A stretch of 64,000 nt of DNA from Lepidonotus clava. Taxonomy: Eukaryota; Annelida; Polychaeta; Phyllodocida; Polynoidae. The notes under the pieces were generated by a model, which searched no databases, was not told where the DNA came from, and was given only the letters and a program-made list of their open reading frames with translations. The stretch's first letter is position 1; each line of letters begins with the position of its first letter. Position numbers and translations under genes: made by a program. Shown here in pieces: positions 1 through 12,300 of the stretch. Where the stretch lies: the NCBI GenBank assembly GCA_936440205.1, contig OW387147.1, forward strand, positions 18,811,629-18,875,628, given 5' to 3'.

Positions 1-307
1 CTCTAATAATAAAAGCTGAAAACTCATAATATGACTACCTTTTTATTTACCTCAAAATCTTGAAATTACAAATGTTCACAGACGATGCAGGGGTATTATT
101 GTCATTAATAGGATATAACTAGATAAATTATTGTTTCGGGAATATAAATGCAAATGATTTTATCTCTAGGTATTGAAGGAAAAAATTTATTGATCTCAGT
201 TCGTTTATATATTTGATAACTGTACTTATATCCTATGGAGTACTACTGTCTTTAACATTACTTGACATATCCAGGTAATCTATCCCATAAATTTATTCTT
301 GTAACAG
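1..307 (+). other. Intron of the partial gene
   Basis: AT-rich sequence with no open frame of note, ending in an acceptor (taacag) before the first visible exon. Nothing else is recognised. Confidence 0.6.
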
Positions 308-343
308 AGACTACCACAACTGCGGAGCCCACTACAACAACAA
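308..343 (+). CDS. Exon 1 (visible): Thr-rich linker
   Basis: 36 nt, phase 1-1, donor gtaagc. It encodes about 12 residues, mostly threonine with Ala, Glu and Pro. It matches the style of the later linkers between the repeated modules, so it probably links to another module upstream of the window. Confidence 0.6.
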
Positions 344-3300
344 GTAAGCGTTCACATTTATCTGATTACAAGTACATCTCAGGTGTTTATTGACCAGGAG
401 ACATGTATATTTTATTTAGTATAATTCTAACCAATCAATTATCATTAATCAACTATGAAAACTAGTAATAGTTAGTAGTCATAATTTTGGATAATTAATG
501 ACAATAAATAATATTTAACTAAAAACATTTCTATGATTTTCAGTGTATGTTCCAACGTCAAGTCCATGCTTCAGTGACCTGACATTGTCAAGTCTGTCAT
601 CCAGTGATATTCCACCGACCTACCAACTCACCATCTACAATAAACCTATAATGTGTACCGGAACTCTCACAAGTATCTCATTCTACGCACTTGACGTTGG
701 CGAATTCTACCTGGACATCTTCTACATTGTGGGAAGTTACAAATATGTTAGGTCAACAAACATGGTCACAGCAAGTTCAACGGGTGTTCAAACCTTTTAC
801 TTTCCAAGTGCCGTCTCTGTCTTAGAGAATGATGTATTTGCTATCCACCACTATAGGTCTTATAGTACTGTGATAGTTCCTTATGCATCTACAAGCAGTT
901 CCAACCTTGCAGCGACTGGATATAGCTCTTCAGATCTTGTGGAATTCATAGAGAAAACTACAACTGAGCTGACTATGGACTCTACCTATCTAACCTCATA
1001 TAGTTGGACCACAAGTGAGAAAAGACTACCAGCTGTAAGGCTGCATATTACTGCTGGTAAGTGTGACTGTATCTAATAAACCCTTCCCAGTTTACACCAA
1101 CATTGAGGTTTACAATGAAATATTTACAAAATATTGCCTCTATGCTTGTTCCCTGAAGACAGTTGTATGATACAACATTTTTTACCCTAAACAATTCTGT
1201 TTACAGGTTGCTCTCAAATTTGTAAAATACAGCTTTACATTTTGGCCTTTTCCCCATAGGAACCAATGTTAAAGCATATCGGCTCAGCCTGTAATGTCCA
1301 ACCCTATCTTGCATTTTGATTGGCTGGCAAACCTGCAAATCTGTCAATTGACAAAATTAGAGAAAATATAATGTTCAAACAGTATCAGAGTATATAGAAG
1401 AACATAATTCTTGCTGATCTCAATAACCCCAACTCTTGGAAACAAGTATAGTGTAAGCAGTCATTTTGTCCAATCCTAGGATATACCCAACGTGGGATGG
1501 GCTTCTTATGGCACATTGCAGAGTATGGTTATTGAACCCACAGCATCCTCAACCACCTACCTTTAGGGAGAGTGACAGCAAAATTCAAAGGCTCTCTGTT
1601 TTTACACGTACAGTGGGGGCTTCTACATTCTCAATAGGCACTTTAAGTTAGATTTTTATGTCCATGAATCCCAGATAAGTAATTGGTTTCCGAACAACTT
1701 TTAAATGGACCTGTGGGAACCAGCAAATTGGGTCATGACCTCATTTCTTAGTTCCAGCCTCATCCCCCATGTGGCTTCATGGTGCAGTGGTTAGGACCCT
1801 CACCTCCAAACCCTAAGGTTGTGGATTCAAATCCTAAAAGAGTTCATCATTGCCAGCATTTTTCAGCCTGGTGAAGCCACTTGTAAATTAAAAAGCATGC
1901 CCCTAAGACTGGGATGTCCTATGATTTCAGGACCCTTACCGTCTTGTTATTTCAGGACAGACAGTGATCATGGTGCATTTTTATAAACAGAAGAAAACAT
2001 AAAAATAAACATTCATTTAAAAAATGCAATGATAAATTTGCAAATGCAACAATCAAATAGTGCTTAAGCATGTGGTCTGTGTCATAAAACACTATTTATA
2101 ATTTTTGCAAATTTATCATTTCCATTAGAATATAAAAAAAATGCTGAAATACCATATCACATCATTCCTAATATCTAAAGATGAATTGAATAATGTTCCA
2201 TAAAGAAAATGAGATACTTTAAGCACTTTAAATAATTATTATACTGATAATTCAGGACTTCTTATTATTCTGGTACCCATGGTCGCCCTAACCTGATAAT
2301 GTTCATGAAATGGACTAATGAAAAGCAACTTTTCATTAGATTATCAAGTTTCCTATTTTTAACATTGTCTTTGCCTTTGCAGAAGTCACAACAACTTCTA
2401 CTACTGTGCCAACAACTACAACTGCTCAAGGTAAATATTTGAATAAACAACAACCGTGTATTGCAAACAGTACATTTATTACAGATAGATTTCACAAATA
2501 CTTAGACTATGGGATACCTAATAAAAATTTGAATGCACTTTTGCACAATACATTAATGTTCAGTTGAATTGTATCTGGTATCTTTACAGTCTATGTTCAA
2601 TCCGCACTTCCTTGTTTTGATGACCTGACATTGACAACACTGACATCAAGTGATACTCCACCATCCTACCAACTCACCATTTATAATAAACCCATCAGCT
2701 GTACAGGAACACTAACAGGGGTATCATTCTATGCCCTTGCTGTTGGATCTTTCTATCTGGACATATTCTACATCTCATCAAGTAGCTACAAATATCTAAG
2801 ATCCAGCCATGAAGTATACGCCCTTGTAACAGGAGTTCAGACTTTCAATTTTACAAGGTCAATCTCTGTTGTAGAGAATGATGTGTTTGCCATTCATTAT
2901 TATACATCATATAGCACCATAATCATTCCCTATGCTTCAACAAGCAGCTCTAACCTTGCTACAACTGGATATAGCTCTACTGATCTTGTGGAGTTTGTAG
3001 AGAAAACCACAACAGAATCATCTATCTACTCATCATACTATACCACATTAAGCTGGACTACAAGTGAGAAAAGGCTACCAGCAGTGAGACTTCATGTGAC
3101 TCCTGGTGAGCGTGATGTCTCTATTCCTCAGTTCCAATTTTATGAACTTCTTTCTTCAAAAGCCATTAGAATGCAAAATGAGGACATAGAAAATTTTACT
3201 CTATGATGTCCACTCGCATCAAAATTTTATGAAAAGTGATGTCTTCTGAGTTTCACATGTTATTATCTACTGTTTCCTTTTCACTGTCTATTAAGTAAGA

Positions 3301-6300
3301 TACACATTAAGATAATCAAAATATCATATTTGAGCAGTAAGAATATCATAATTAAAAGATATAAGTAAGCCTTCAGATCTACAAACCTTTTCTCTTTATA
3401 CGATGAAGGAACTCTAAATATTTCTGTAATGAGAGTAGTTAAAGACTGATTCAAGTTTTGAACAAATTTGTTCTCTGGATGTTAATCCAATTAATAATAC
3501 ATACAACATGTTTTTTAATGACCACATAATTCTTTGTAGAAGTCACAACTACTTCAACTACAACACCAACAACAACCACAGCTCAAGGTAATTGGACAAA
3601 TCAGTCATATTAACAGGAAGATAAGAAAATTATGCAAAATCCATATCATTAACTTTATTGATATTTGAGCACATCAATCGAAGGTTGAAAAATGTAAAAG
3701 ATGTAACATAGTTGCAATGGTAGTAGATATGGGGTAACCAACAGAAGGTTATGTAAAAATTGATCTGGTGCAGTTCACAATTTGCTCTAGATAGGAGCTT
3801 GGTTTAAGCTGTGTGCATAGAATTGCAACTTATTTGACCAAATTTGAAATGCTTAAAAAAGTGTAAGACAATGACTACCACCTGTAAAATTTTTATTGTT
3901 AAAAGCTTGTATGGTAACCAGTAAAAGTACTCAATGTAATTATCATTAGAGAATCATATATCATACAACTGATGAAGCTGAATTACCATGTCACTGATGC
4001 ACCAAAATATGTCTTCACCAAACAAAGCTTCAGTGAACTTCTATGTCTCTCTCCGATTGAAATAATCATTGAAATACTAAGGAATTATATATATAGTGAT
4101 GATAAAATTTCAGTGACAATTCTTTGCCTCAACAATTTCTATTTTTTTTTTTTTTTTTTTAAAAAACATCATTCTTTCAACAGGCCTCATTTTAATTTCA
4201 GTTTATGTCCCATCAGCACTTCCTTGTTTCGATGACCTGACATTGACAACTCTGACATCAAGTGATACTCCACCAACCTATCGCCTCACTATTTATAATA
4301 AACCCATCAGCTGTACAGGAACCCTAACAGGGGTATCATTCTATGCCCTTGCTGTTGGATCTTTCTATCTGGACATATTCTACATCTCTTCAAGTAGCTA
4401 CAAATATCTAAGATCCAGCCATGAAGTATACGCCGTTGTAACAGGAGTTCAGACTTTCAATTTTACAAGTACAATCTCTGTTGTAGAGAATGATGTGTTT
4501 GCCATTCATTATTATACATCATATAGCACCTTAATCATTCCCTATGCTTCAACTAGCAGCTCTAACCTTGCTACAACTGGATATAGCTCTACTGATCTTG
4601 TGGAGTTTGTAGAGAAAACCACAACAGAATCCTCTATCTACTCATCATACTATACCACATATAGCTGGACTACAAGTGAGAAAAGGCTACCAGCAGTGAG
4701 ACTTCATGTGACTCCTGGTGAGCATGATTTCTCTATTCCTAGGTTCCAATTTCATGAACTTCTTTCTTCAAAAGCCATTAGATTGCAAAATGAGGACATT
4801 GAAAATTTTACCATATGATGTCCACTCACATCAATATTTTATGAAAAGTGATGTCTTCTGAGTTTCACATTTTATTATCTACTGTTTCCTTTTCACTGTC
4901 TATTAAGTAAGGTACACATTAAGATATCAAAATATCATATTTGAGCAGTAAGAATATACTAATTAAAAGATATAAGTAAGCCTTCAGATCTACAGGCTTT
5001 CCTCTTTACAAGTTGAAAATGTGAATGTAACTGTAATGAGAGAAGTTAAAGACTGATTCAAGTTTTGAACAAATTTGTTCTCTGGATGTTTATCCAATTA
5101 ATAATACATACAACATGTTTTTTAATGACCACATAATTCTTTGTAGAAGTCACAACTACTTCAACTACAACACCAACAACAACCACAGCTCAAGGTAATT
5201 GGACAAATCAGTCATATTAACAGGAAGATAAGAAAATTATGCAAAATCCATATCACTAACTTTATTGATATTTGAGCACATCAATCGAAGGTTGAAAAAT
5301 GTAAAAGATGTAACATAGTTGCAATGGTAGTAGATATGGGGTAACCAACAGAAGGTTATGTAAAAATTGATCTGGTGCAGTTCACAATTTGCTCTAGATA
5401 GGAGCTTGGTTTAAGCTGTGTGCATAGAATTGCAACATATTTGACCCAATTTGAAATGCTTAAAAACGTGTAAGACAATGCCTACCACCTTTATAATTTT
5501 TATTGTTAAAAGCTTGTATGGTAACCAGTAAAAGTACTTAATGTAATTATCATTAGAGAATCATATATCATACAGCTGATGAAGCTTAATTACCATGTCA
5601 CTGACGCACCAAAATATGTCTTCACCAAACAAAGCTTCAGTGAACTTCTATGTCTCTCTCCGATTGAAATAATCATTAAAATACTAAGGAATTATATATA
5701 TAGTGATGATAAAATGTCAGTGACAATGCTTTGCTTCAACAATTTCTATTTTTGCTTCTTTCATTTTTTTAAAAAAACATTCTTTCAACAGGCCTCATTT
5801 TAATTTCAGTTTATGTCCCATCAGCACTTCCTTGTTTTGATGACCTGACATTGACAACGCTGACATCAAGTGATACTCCACCAACCTACCAACTCACCAT
5901 TTATAATAAACCCATCAGCTGTACAGGAACCCTAACAGGGGTATCATTCTATGCCCTTGCTGTTGGATCTTTCTATCTGGACATATTCTACGTCTCATCA
6001 AGTAGCTACAAATATCTAAGATCCAGCCATGAAGTATACGCCGTTGTAACAGGAGTTCAGACTTTCAATTTTACAAGTACAATCTCTGTTGTAGAGAATG
6101 ATGTGTTTGCCATTCATTATTATACATCATATAGCACCTTAATCATTCCCTATGCTTCAACTAGCAGCTCTAACCTTGCTACAACTGGATATAGCTCTAC
6201 TGATCTTGTGGAGTTTGTAGAGAAAACCACAACAGAATCTTCTATCTACTCATCATACTATACCACATATAGCTGGACTACAAGTGAGAAAAGGCTACCA

Positions 6301-9300
6301 GCAGTGAGACTTCATGTGACTCCTGGTGAGCATGATTTCTCTATTCCTCACTTCCAATTTTATGAATTACTCTTTTTCTCAAAGCTTTTAGAATGCAAAA
6401 TAAGGACAAGGAAAATTTTTGACCATAATTATTATGTCCACTCACCTCAACATTTTATGACAAGTGATATCTCCGAGTTTCACATTTACATGATTATCTA
6501 CTGTCTCTTTTCACTGTCTATTAGTAAGATACACATAAAGATAATCAAAATATCATATCTGAGCAGTAAGAATATCATAATTAAAAGATATAAGTAAGCC
6601 TGCAGATCTACAGACTTTCCTCTTTATAAGTTGAAGAAAGTGTAGGTGTAACTGTAACAAGAAAAGTTAAAGACTGATTCAAGTTTTGAACAAATTTGTT
6701 CTCTGGATGTATATCCAATATTACATACGACAGGTTTTTTCATGACTATACAATTCTTTGTAGAAGTCACAACTACTTCAACTACAACACCAACAACAAC
6801 CACAGCTCAAGGTAATTTGACAAATCAGTCATATTAACAGGGAGATGAGAAAATAATGTAAAATCCATATCACTAACTTTATTGATACTTTAGCACATTA
6901 ATCAAAGGATGAAAAATGTAGAAGAGGCAACACAGTTGCAATGGTATTAAATATGTGGTGACCAACAGGAAGTTATGTACAAATTGATCTGATCAATGCA
7001 GTTCACAATCTGCTCTAGGATGTTGGTTTAAGCTGTGTATACATACAGTTGTAACTTATTTGACCAATTTGAAATGCTAAACCAAAAGTGTAAAATAATA
7101 TCTACCACCTGTATAATTTTTAGTGTTAAGAGCGTATATGGTAACCAGTAAAAGTACTTAATGTGCTAATCCAAACCAAGATTCAGTAAACTTCTGTCTC
7201 TCTCTGATTGAAATAATCATTGAAATGCTGAGAAATTATAAGATAGTCATGATGAAATGTCAGTGACAATGCATCACTTAAACAATATGCATTTGTGCTT
7301 TTTTTGAAAAACATTCTTTCAACAGGCCTCATTTTAATTTCAGTTTATGTCCCATCAGCACTTCCTTGTTTTGATGACCTGACATTGACAACTCTGACAT
7401 CAAGTGATACTCCACCAACCTATCGCCTCACTATTTATAATAAACCCATCAGCTGTACAGGAACCCTAACAGGGGTATCATTCTATGCCCTTGCTGTTGG
7501 ATCTTTCTATCTGGACATATTCTACATCTCTTCAAGTAGCTACAAATATCTAAGATCCAGCCATCAAGTGGAGGCCAGTGTGACAGGAGTTCAGACTTTC
7601 AATTTTACAAGTACAATCTCTGTTGTAGAGAATGATGTGTTTGCCATTCATTATTATACATCATATAGCACCTTAATCATTCCCTATGCTTCAACTAGCA
7701 GCTCTAACCTTGCTACAACTGGATATAGCTCTACTGATCTTGTGGAGTTTGTAGAGAAAACCACAACAGAATCATCTATCTACTCATCATACTATACTTC
7801 ATTAAGCTGGACTACAAGCGAGAAAAGGCTACCAGCAGTGAGACTTCATGTGACACCTGGTGAGGGTGATTTCTCTGTTTTATTTTAGCACATTTACCAG
7901 ACATCTTTACTTTAGTCTTTTAAGGATAATCAGAGGCTAGTTTGGACCAAGTCTAAAATAGACATTTCAAAGTGATAATAAATAGAATGTTAACAAATTC
8001 TTAAAATATAAAGTATTAGCCCTAATGTTTATAGGATAATTCTCTCACCATGAGTGTGTCAGTTGATGTTAAGTGCTTGTCATGTCTCCTCTGATCAAAC
8101 GGAAATGGATTTTGGAAGCAGAGCTCTCTATTGAGGTGGTGTCATCTAAAGATATACAGTATATTAGGCGCTTTGAAAATATTTGTGAAAAACATCAATT
8201 TTTTATCGTTGTAAGGAGTTTGACTCAATTTATCCTGTAATACCTGCTCAGGTGCTAATAATGGTGTCATCAGTGTCAGTTATAAGTGAAGTCGCAACCC
8301 AACCAAGCTTTCTAAAGAAATCTCAGGTGTCACAAAGAACCAGAAACTAATGTACACCAACTGAAATAGTCTATTTTGGGAAAAACACCTCATGACCAAC
8401 CAACCCAATCAGTCGTTTTTAAGAAATGATTATTTTGGGAATACACACAACAAAAGTGTAGGTAAGACAGTGAGACAGTGCCATACAACATTCCCTCAAA
8501 CAGAAAACATAGTTCCTATTTCAATCCATTAAAAACATACCATGTTCTATTTGATAAAGAAAAACTCATGATAATTATACTACTGCGTAGACTGAACATA
8601 CAGACAAATTAATATTAGAGGCAACACATACAGACATAGTAGAGGCAAAACCAAAAGAAAAACAAAGCTTAGTGGTAGAAAAATATGGCACACAAAATAA
8701 GCAAGAATTGGAGAATAGGTCCTTGGACCCATCCTGCAAACAAAGCCACAATAAGGCTTGGATATACATGAGGGTCCCAGCAGAGTTCTCTATTACGTAA
8801 TACAGCAATCATAGAGAATAGGAGAGGCTGACCACCTTTCAATAGGATATTGGGCGTTTCTGCTCCCCATGGATATGGTTTCAGACACCCTGAGGCATCG
8901 CACACTGATATAACTTAAACTTTGGTACACTTTTAGAGATTCACTTAGTGAACATGAAGTTGTCAAACCTCTGCCAAAACACATAGATCTCCTTAAATAA
9001 TGATCGAGTTTGAAAATATCCATACATTTTCATTCTCCAAAAACGTGCTTGAGCTCCCCTTTTTTGTGAATCAGCAATGTACTCGAGGTGTCTGTTTGAC
9101 CATTTTTCCTTGCCATCTTTCCCACCCAAATACATTCAGTGGTAAGTACTTCGTACAATGCAAAATATGTGAGTTTATCTTGATATTGCTAAACATTTGC
9201 TGGGTGGACCCATCATCAATACGTCATCATCATCATCGTCATTAACTTTTAAATTTGAAGAGGTAATATGGATGCTTGACACCTACCCTGCTTAAAACCG

Positions 9301-12300
9301 TTCAAACTATATCATGAATATGGGTATGAATTTAAATTCATACAGTCTTCATTATAACTCACTTTAATTGTTAATTAAGACAACACAATTTATAATATGC
9401 AATTTGAATACACTTTGTGAACATTTATGATATCAAATTCCTCCAATTGTTGCGTATATACATTAATTAGACATACGTCAGGCTAGAGGGATTCATCAAA
9501 GTATGGTTAATTATAAGCTGTATGCTGGCTGATATAGGGACATCTTTTCTGTTTAAAATGTAACATGCTCTGATTTTCTTTTTCAGAAACTACTACAGCA
9601 GGTAGAGTGGCAGCCTTTCTCTGATCAAGGCAGCGCTATCATTTTGAGATTTCCGTGAATTGAAATTTGTTTCTTGTTCTACACGTGATTGATTGAAAGT
9701 TTTTTTTACACACAAATGTGTACATCTTCTTGTCTATCCACTCATTTCGTTGACGTATCAGTTTTCTCCAGTGGAGGGCAATTTTTCTCTATAGCAGATT
9801 CTATGTGAGATCAATTGTTCAATTTCGTGTGTTTATTACGCTTTGCATACTAAAGACTAACTTCTTTTTTAGGTTTAGGATAGTAAGAATCACCATTTAT
9901 GTACAGATCACTTATTTCAATCACGTTTGAAATATTCTGCAGTTTGGGTATAGTCTGTTGCCGTGGTATGTTTTACTTGTTGCAGGCTTATCAGATGCAT
10001 CCTATTTTATTTGCAAAATTTGATTGACACATACTAATAGTCTTCGTTTCATCTTTATCATAATTTGTTGCTTTCATTTACTTTTTAGGCGCAGCGAGGC
10101 TTGGGAATTTCCAATTTTGCTTCGAGAATGTTGTAGTTTTATGTTAAAAAGCAGCGCTAAAATGATTAGATTTAAAAGACTATGCCTAACTTTTCAAATT
10201 TGTGTATGATTATCATCATCATAGTAAACATAGTATTGTTCTATATGGATTGCTCTAGACATTTCTCTACATTTTAAATGCGTTATCATCTAGCATTAGA
10301 ACGTATGTAATGGTTACCTAAGATAAACATTAATTGTCATATTGCACATACCAGAATTTATATAGCTTTTATATACATTTGAATCAAGTATATAACTCCT
10401 AACATTTTCCATTCAACAATGATAAGCACTCCTCTTTTCAATTTTCAGCCACAACATCAACCTCACAGCAAACTACAAGTAGGTGCCTTTGCTATATTGA
10501 TAGAGCGCTTAATATTGCAATCTCTGATCATTTCGGTAGGCAAATATTACGGTGATATAGCTCTAATCTTACAAGCTTCATAAAACCCAGAGACACCTAA
10601 AATAGAAGAATCATTTATCAGTAGCATCCATTTCCTTTACTCCAGCCAGTTCATTCTAACAGAGAATTGTAAAGCAATTTGTAGGGTGTTTCAATGATAA
10701 CTGAAAAGTATTAATAAAGTTAACTAGAGTAACACTCAGTCATAAGTAACGCTCACCTTCAAACGTTTTTCAGGCTCGTCCACTACAGGTGACTTCTAAT
10801 GGATCATTGGATATGTATAATTCATGGTGAAATTAATGGTGCTGGAGCCAAAAGATGGCTATTTGACATAATTATTTTAAAGAAGGTTGCACAAAGTTAA
10901 GGTATAAAGGGGCTTTACCTTTCCACATCTGCACCAAGGGTTTCTTTTATTTAGAATTGAAAAGGTAATGGTACTGTGTGTGAAATAATGGTACGTAATG
11001 GTTGGGGAATATTGGAGAATGTAATTACTTCATCTGTTTTCATCTAATTTACCACTTAAAAACGGCAACAGGAGATATAATAATAATAATGTTACTGACT
11101 TTATTTACTGCATATATGTGTATGTATTTTGTCCAGATCCAACGACAGGTGTATTCACGAATTGGTGTGTATAAAGGAATACCGTAGCATAACACAATGT
11201 AATGACCTAACGTTATAGACTTATTGTTGTGGTATTTTAGACTACTAACAGCTTAATAACTTGAACATAGAATTCAAAAAATTAATTTTATATCATTCTT
11301 TATGGACAATATGCAGTCACTAATATGTTTGCAATTCTACCCTTGCTTACTTAGCAAGTCATGACCGGTTGACTCATTATGTATTTATGCGAAATATAAG
11401 CGATTCCATTCTTTTAATATGTCCAAAAGCTAAAGTGCCTCTTTAGGAATATGTTCATCACTGAAGTTCTAAAAGAAGTTCTTATATGTAATTGTAGAAA
11501 CAGTCTAAATACATCAATGTTTAAATGTTGATAGCCTTTCATAAACATGGACATTTTTAGTATAAAGTAACAAAATATTCCATTCATCAGCAATTCTCTA
11601 TTTTCTTTCATTCTTAGTTACAACACAAGCAACTACAAGTAAGTGCCTTTGCTTTATTATTATGGTGCTGACCATTGCATTCTCTGATCATTACTAAAGG
11701 CAAATGTAGTGACAAAAACAATGATTATATATATATATATATATATATAGCATAGTTCCCACTGTACGATGTTGAATAGATTTCTTTATCCATTTGCAAT
11801 TGATTTTGTTATAGTTTATTCTAGTTGTCAACAAATGAAAGATGATCTGGTCCTACTGAATATGAATGAATGATCATGAATGAATGATCATGAATGAGTG
11901 ACTGATTGAAGGTATACAGACGACTCTAAGATGCGCTAGAAGACTATTTGTCAATTGATAAGTATCCAAATTCCAACACCAAGGAAACAATTGACTTTAA
12001 TTGGTTTGGTGGTTCTAAAACAACTGACATGTTAGATATTTTGTCGTTGCTAAATTGTTGCATTTACTGTTTACCATCGTATACTGTTGTTTGAAATCTT
12101 TAATAGTCATGCAACTCACTACTTTTGTGTGCCCACTGGAAAACTGTCAAAAACCAACAACGATTACTAAACCGACAGCAATCATTCATGGTCGTAAGCT
12201 CATAGTCGTCCAGTGGAAGCTGGGCTTTATAACTTTATACTTTCAAGCTTCAAGAAATCAAAGAATGGTGAATACCACTGATTTATTTGGCTCCAGCAAA

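Larger units (their letters stand above)
1057..2382 (+). other. Intron containing an inverted dispersed repeat and a SINE
   Basis: No coding sequence is supported. It contains the minus-strand dispersed repeat copy at about 1205-1510 and the tRNA-like SINE at about 1771-1895, both listed separately. The remainder is AT-rich without visible structure. Confidence 0.6.
2590..7859 (+). repeat. Tandem array of about 1.6-kb exon-intron units
   Basis: Three full units (2590-4201, 4202-5809, 5810-7343) and a terminal module exon (7344-7859). Each unit carries a 516-nt module exon, an intron of about 430 nt, a 48-nt linker exon and an intron of 530-615 nt. Introns as well as exons are conserved, closest between the first two units, so duplication is recent and possibly ongoing. 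Confidence 0.9.

Noticed and set aside
4243-7888. Each beta-rich module as its own small secreted-protein gene
   Set aside because: All copies lack a start ATG with signal peptide, share the same acceptor and donor with phase 1-1, and alternate with linker exons in phase. The hydrophobic GLILIS stretch before D5 is intronic or alternative-acceptor sequence, not a signal peptide with an ATG.
8575-9135. Cluster of overlapping minus-strand frames in the intron after D5
   Set aside because: No domain, no splice context and no compositional change. They do not form a coherent unit.
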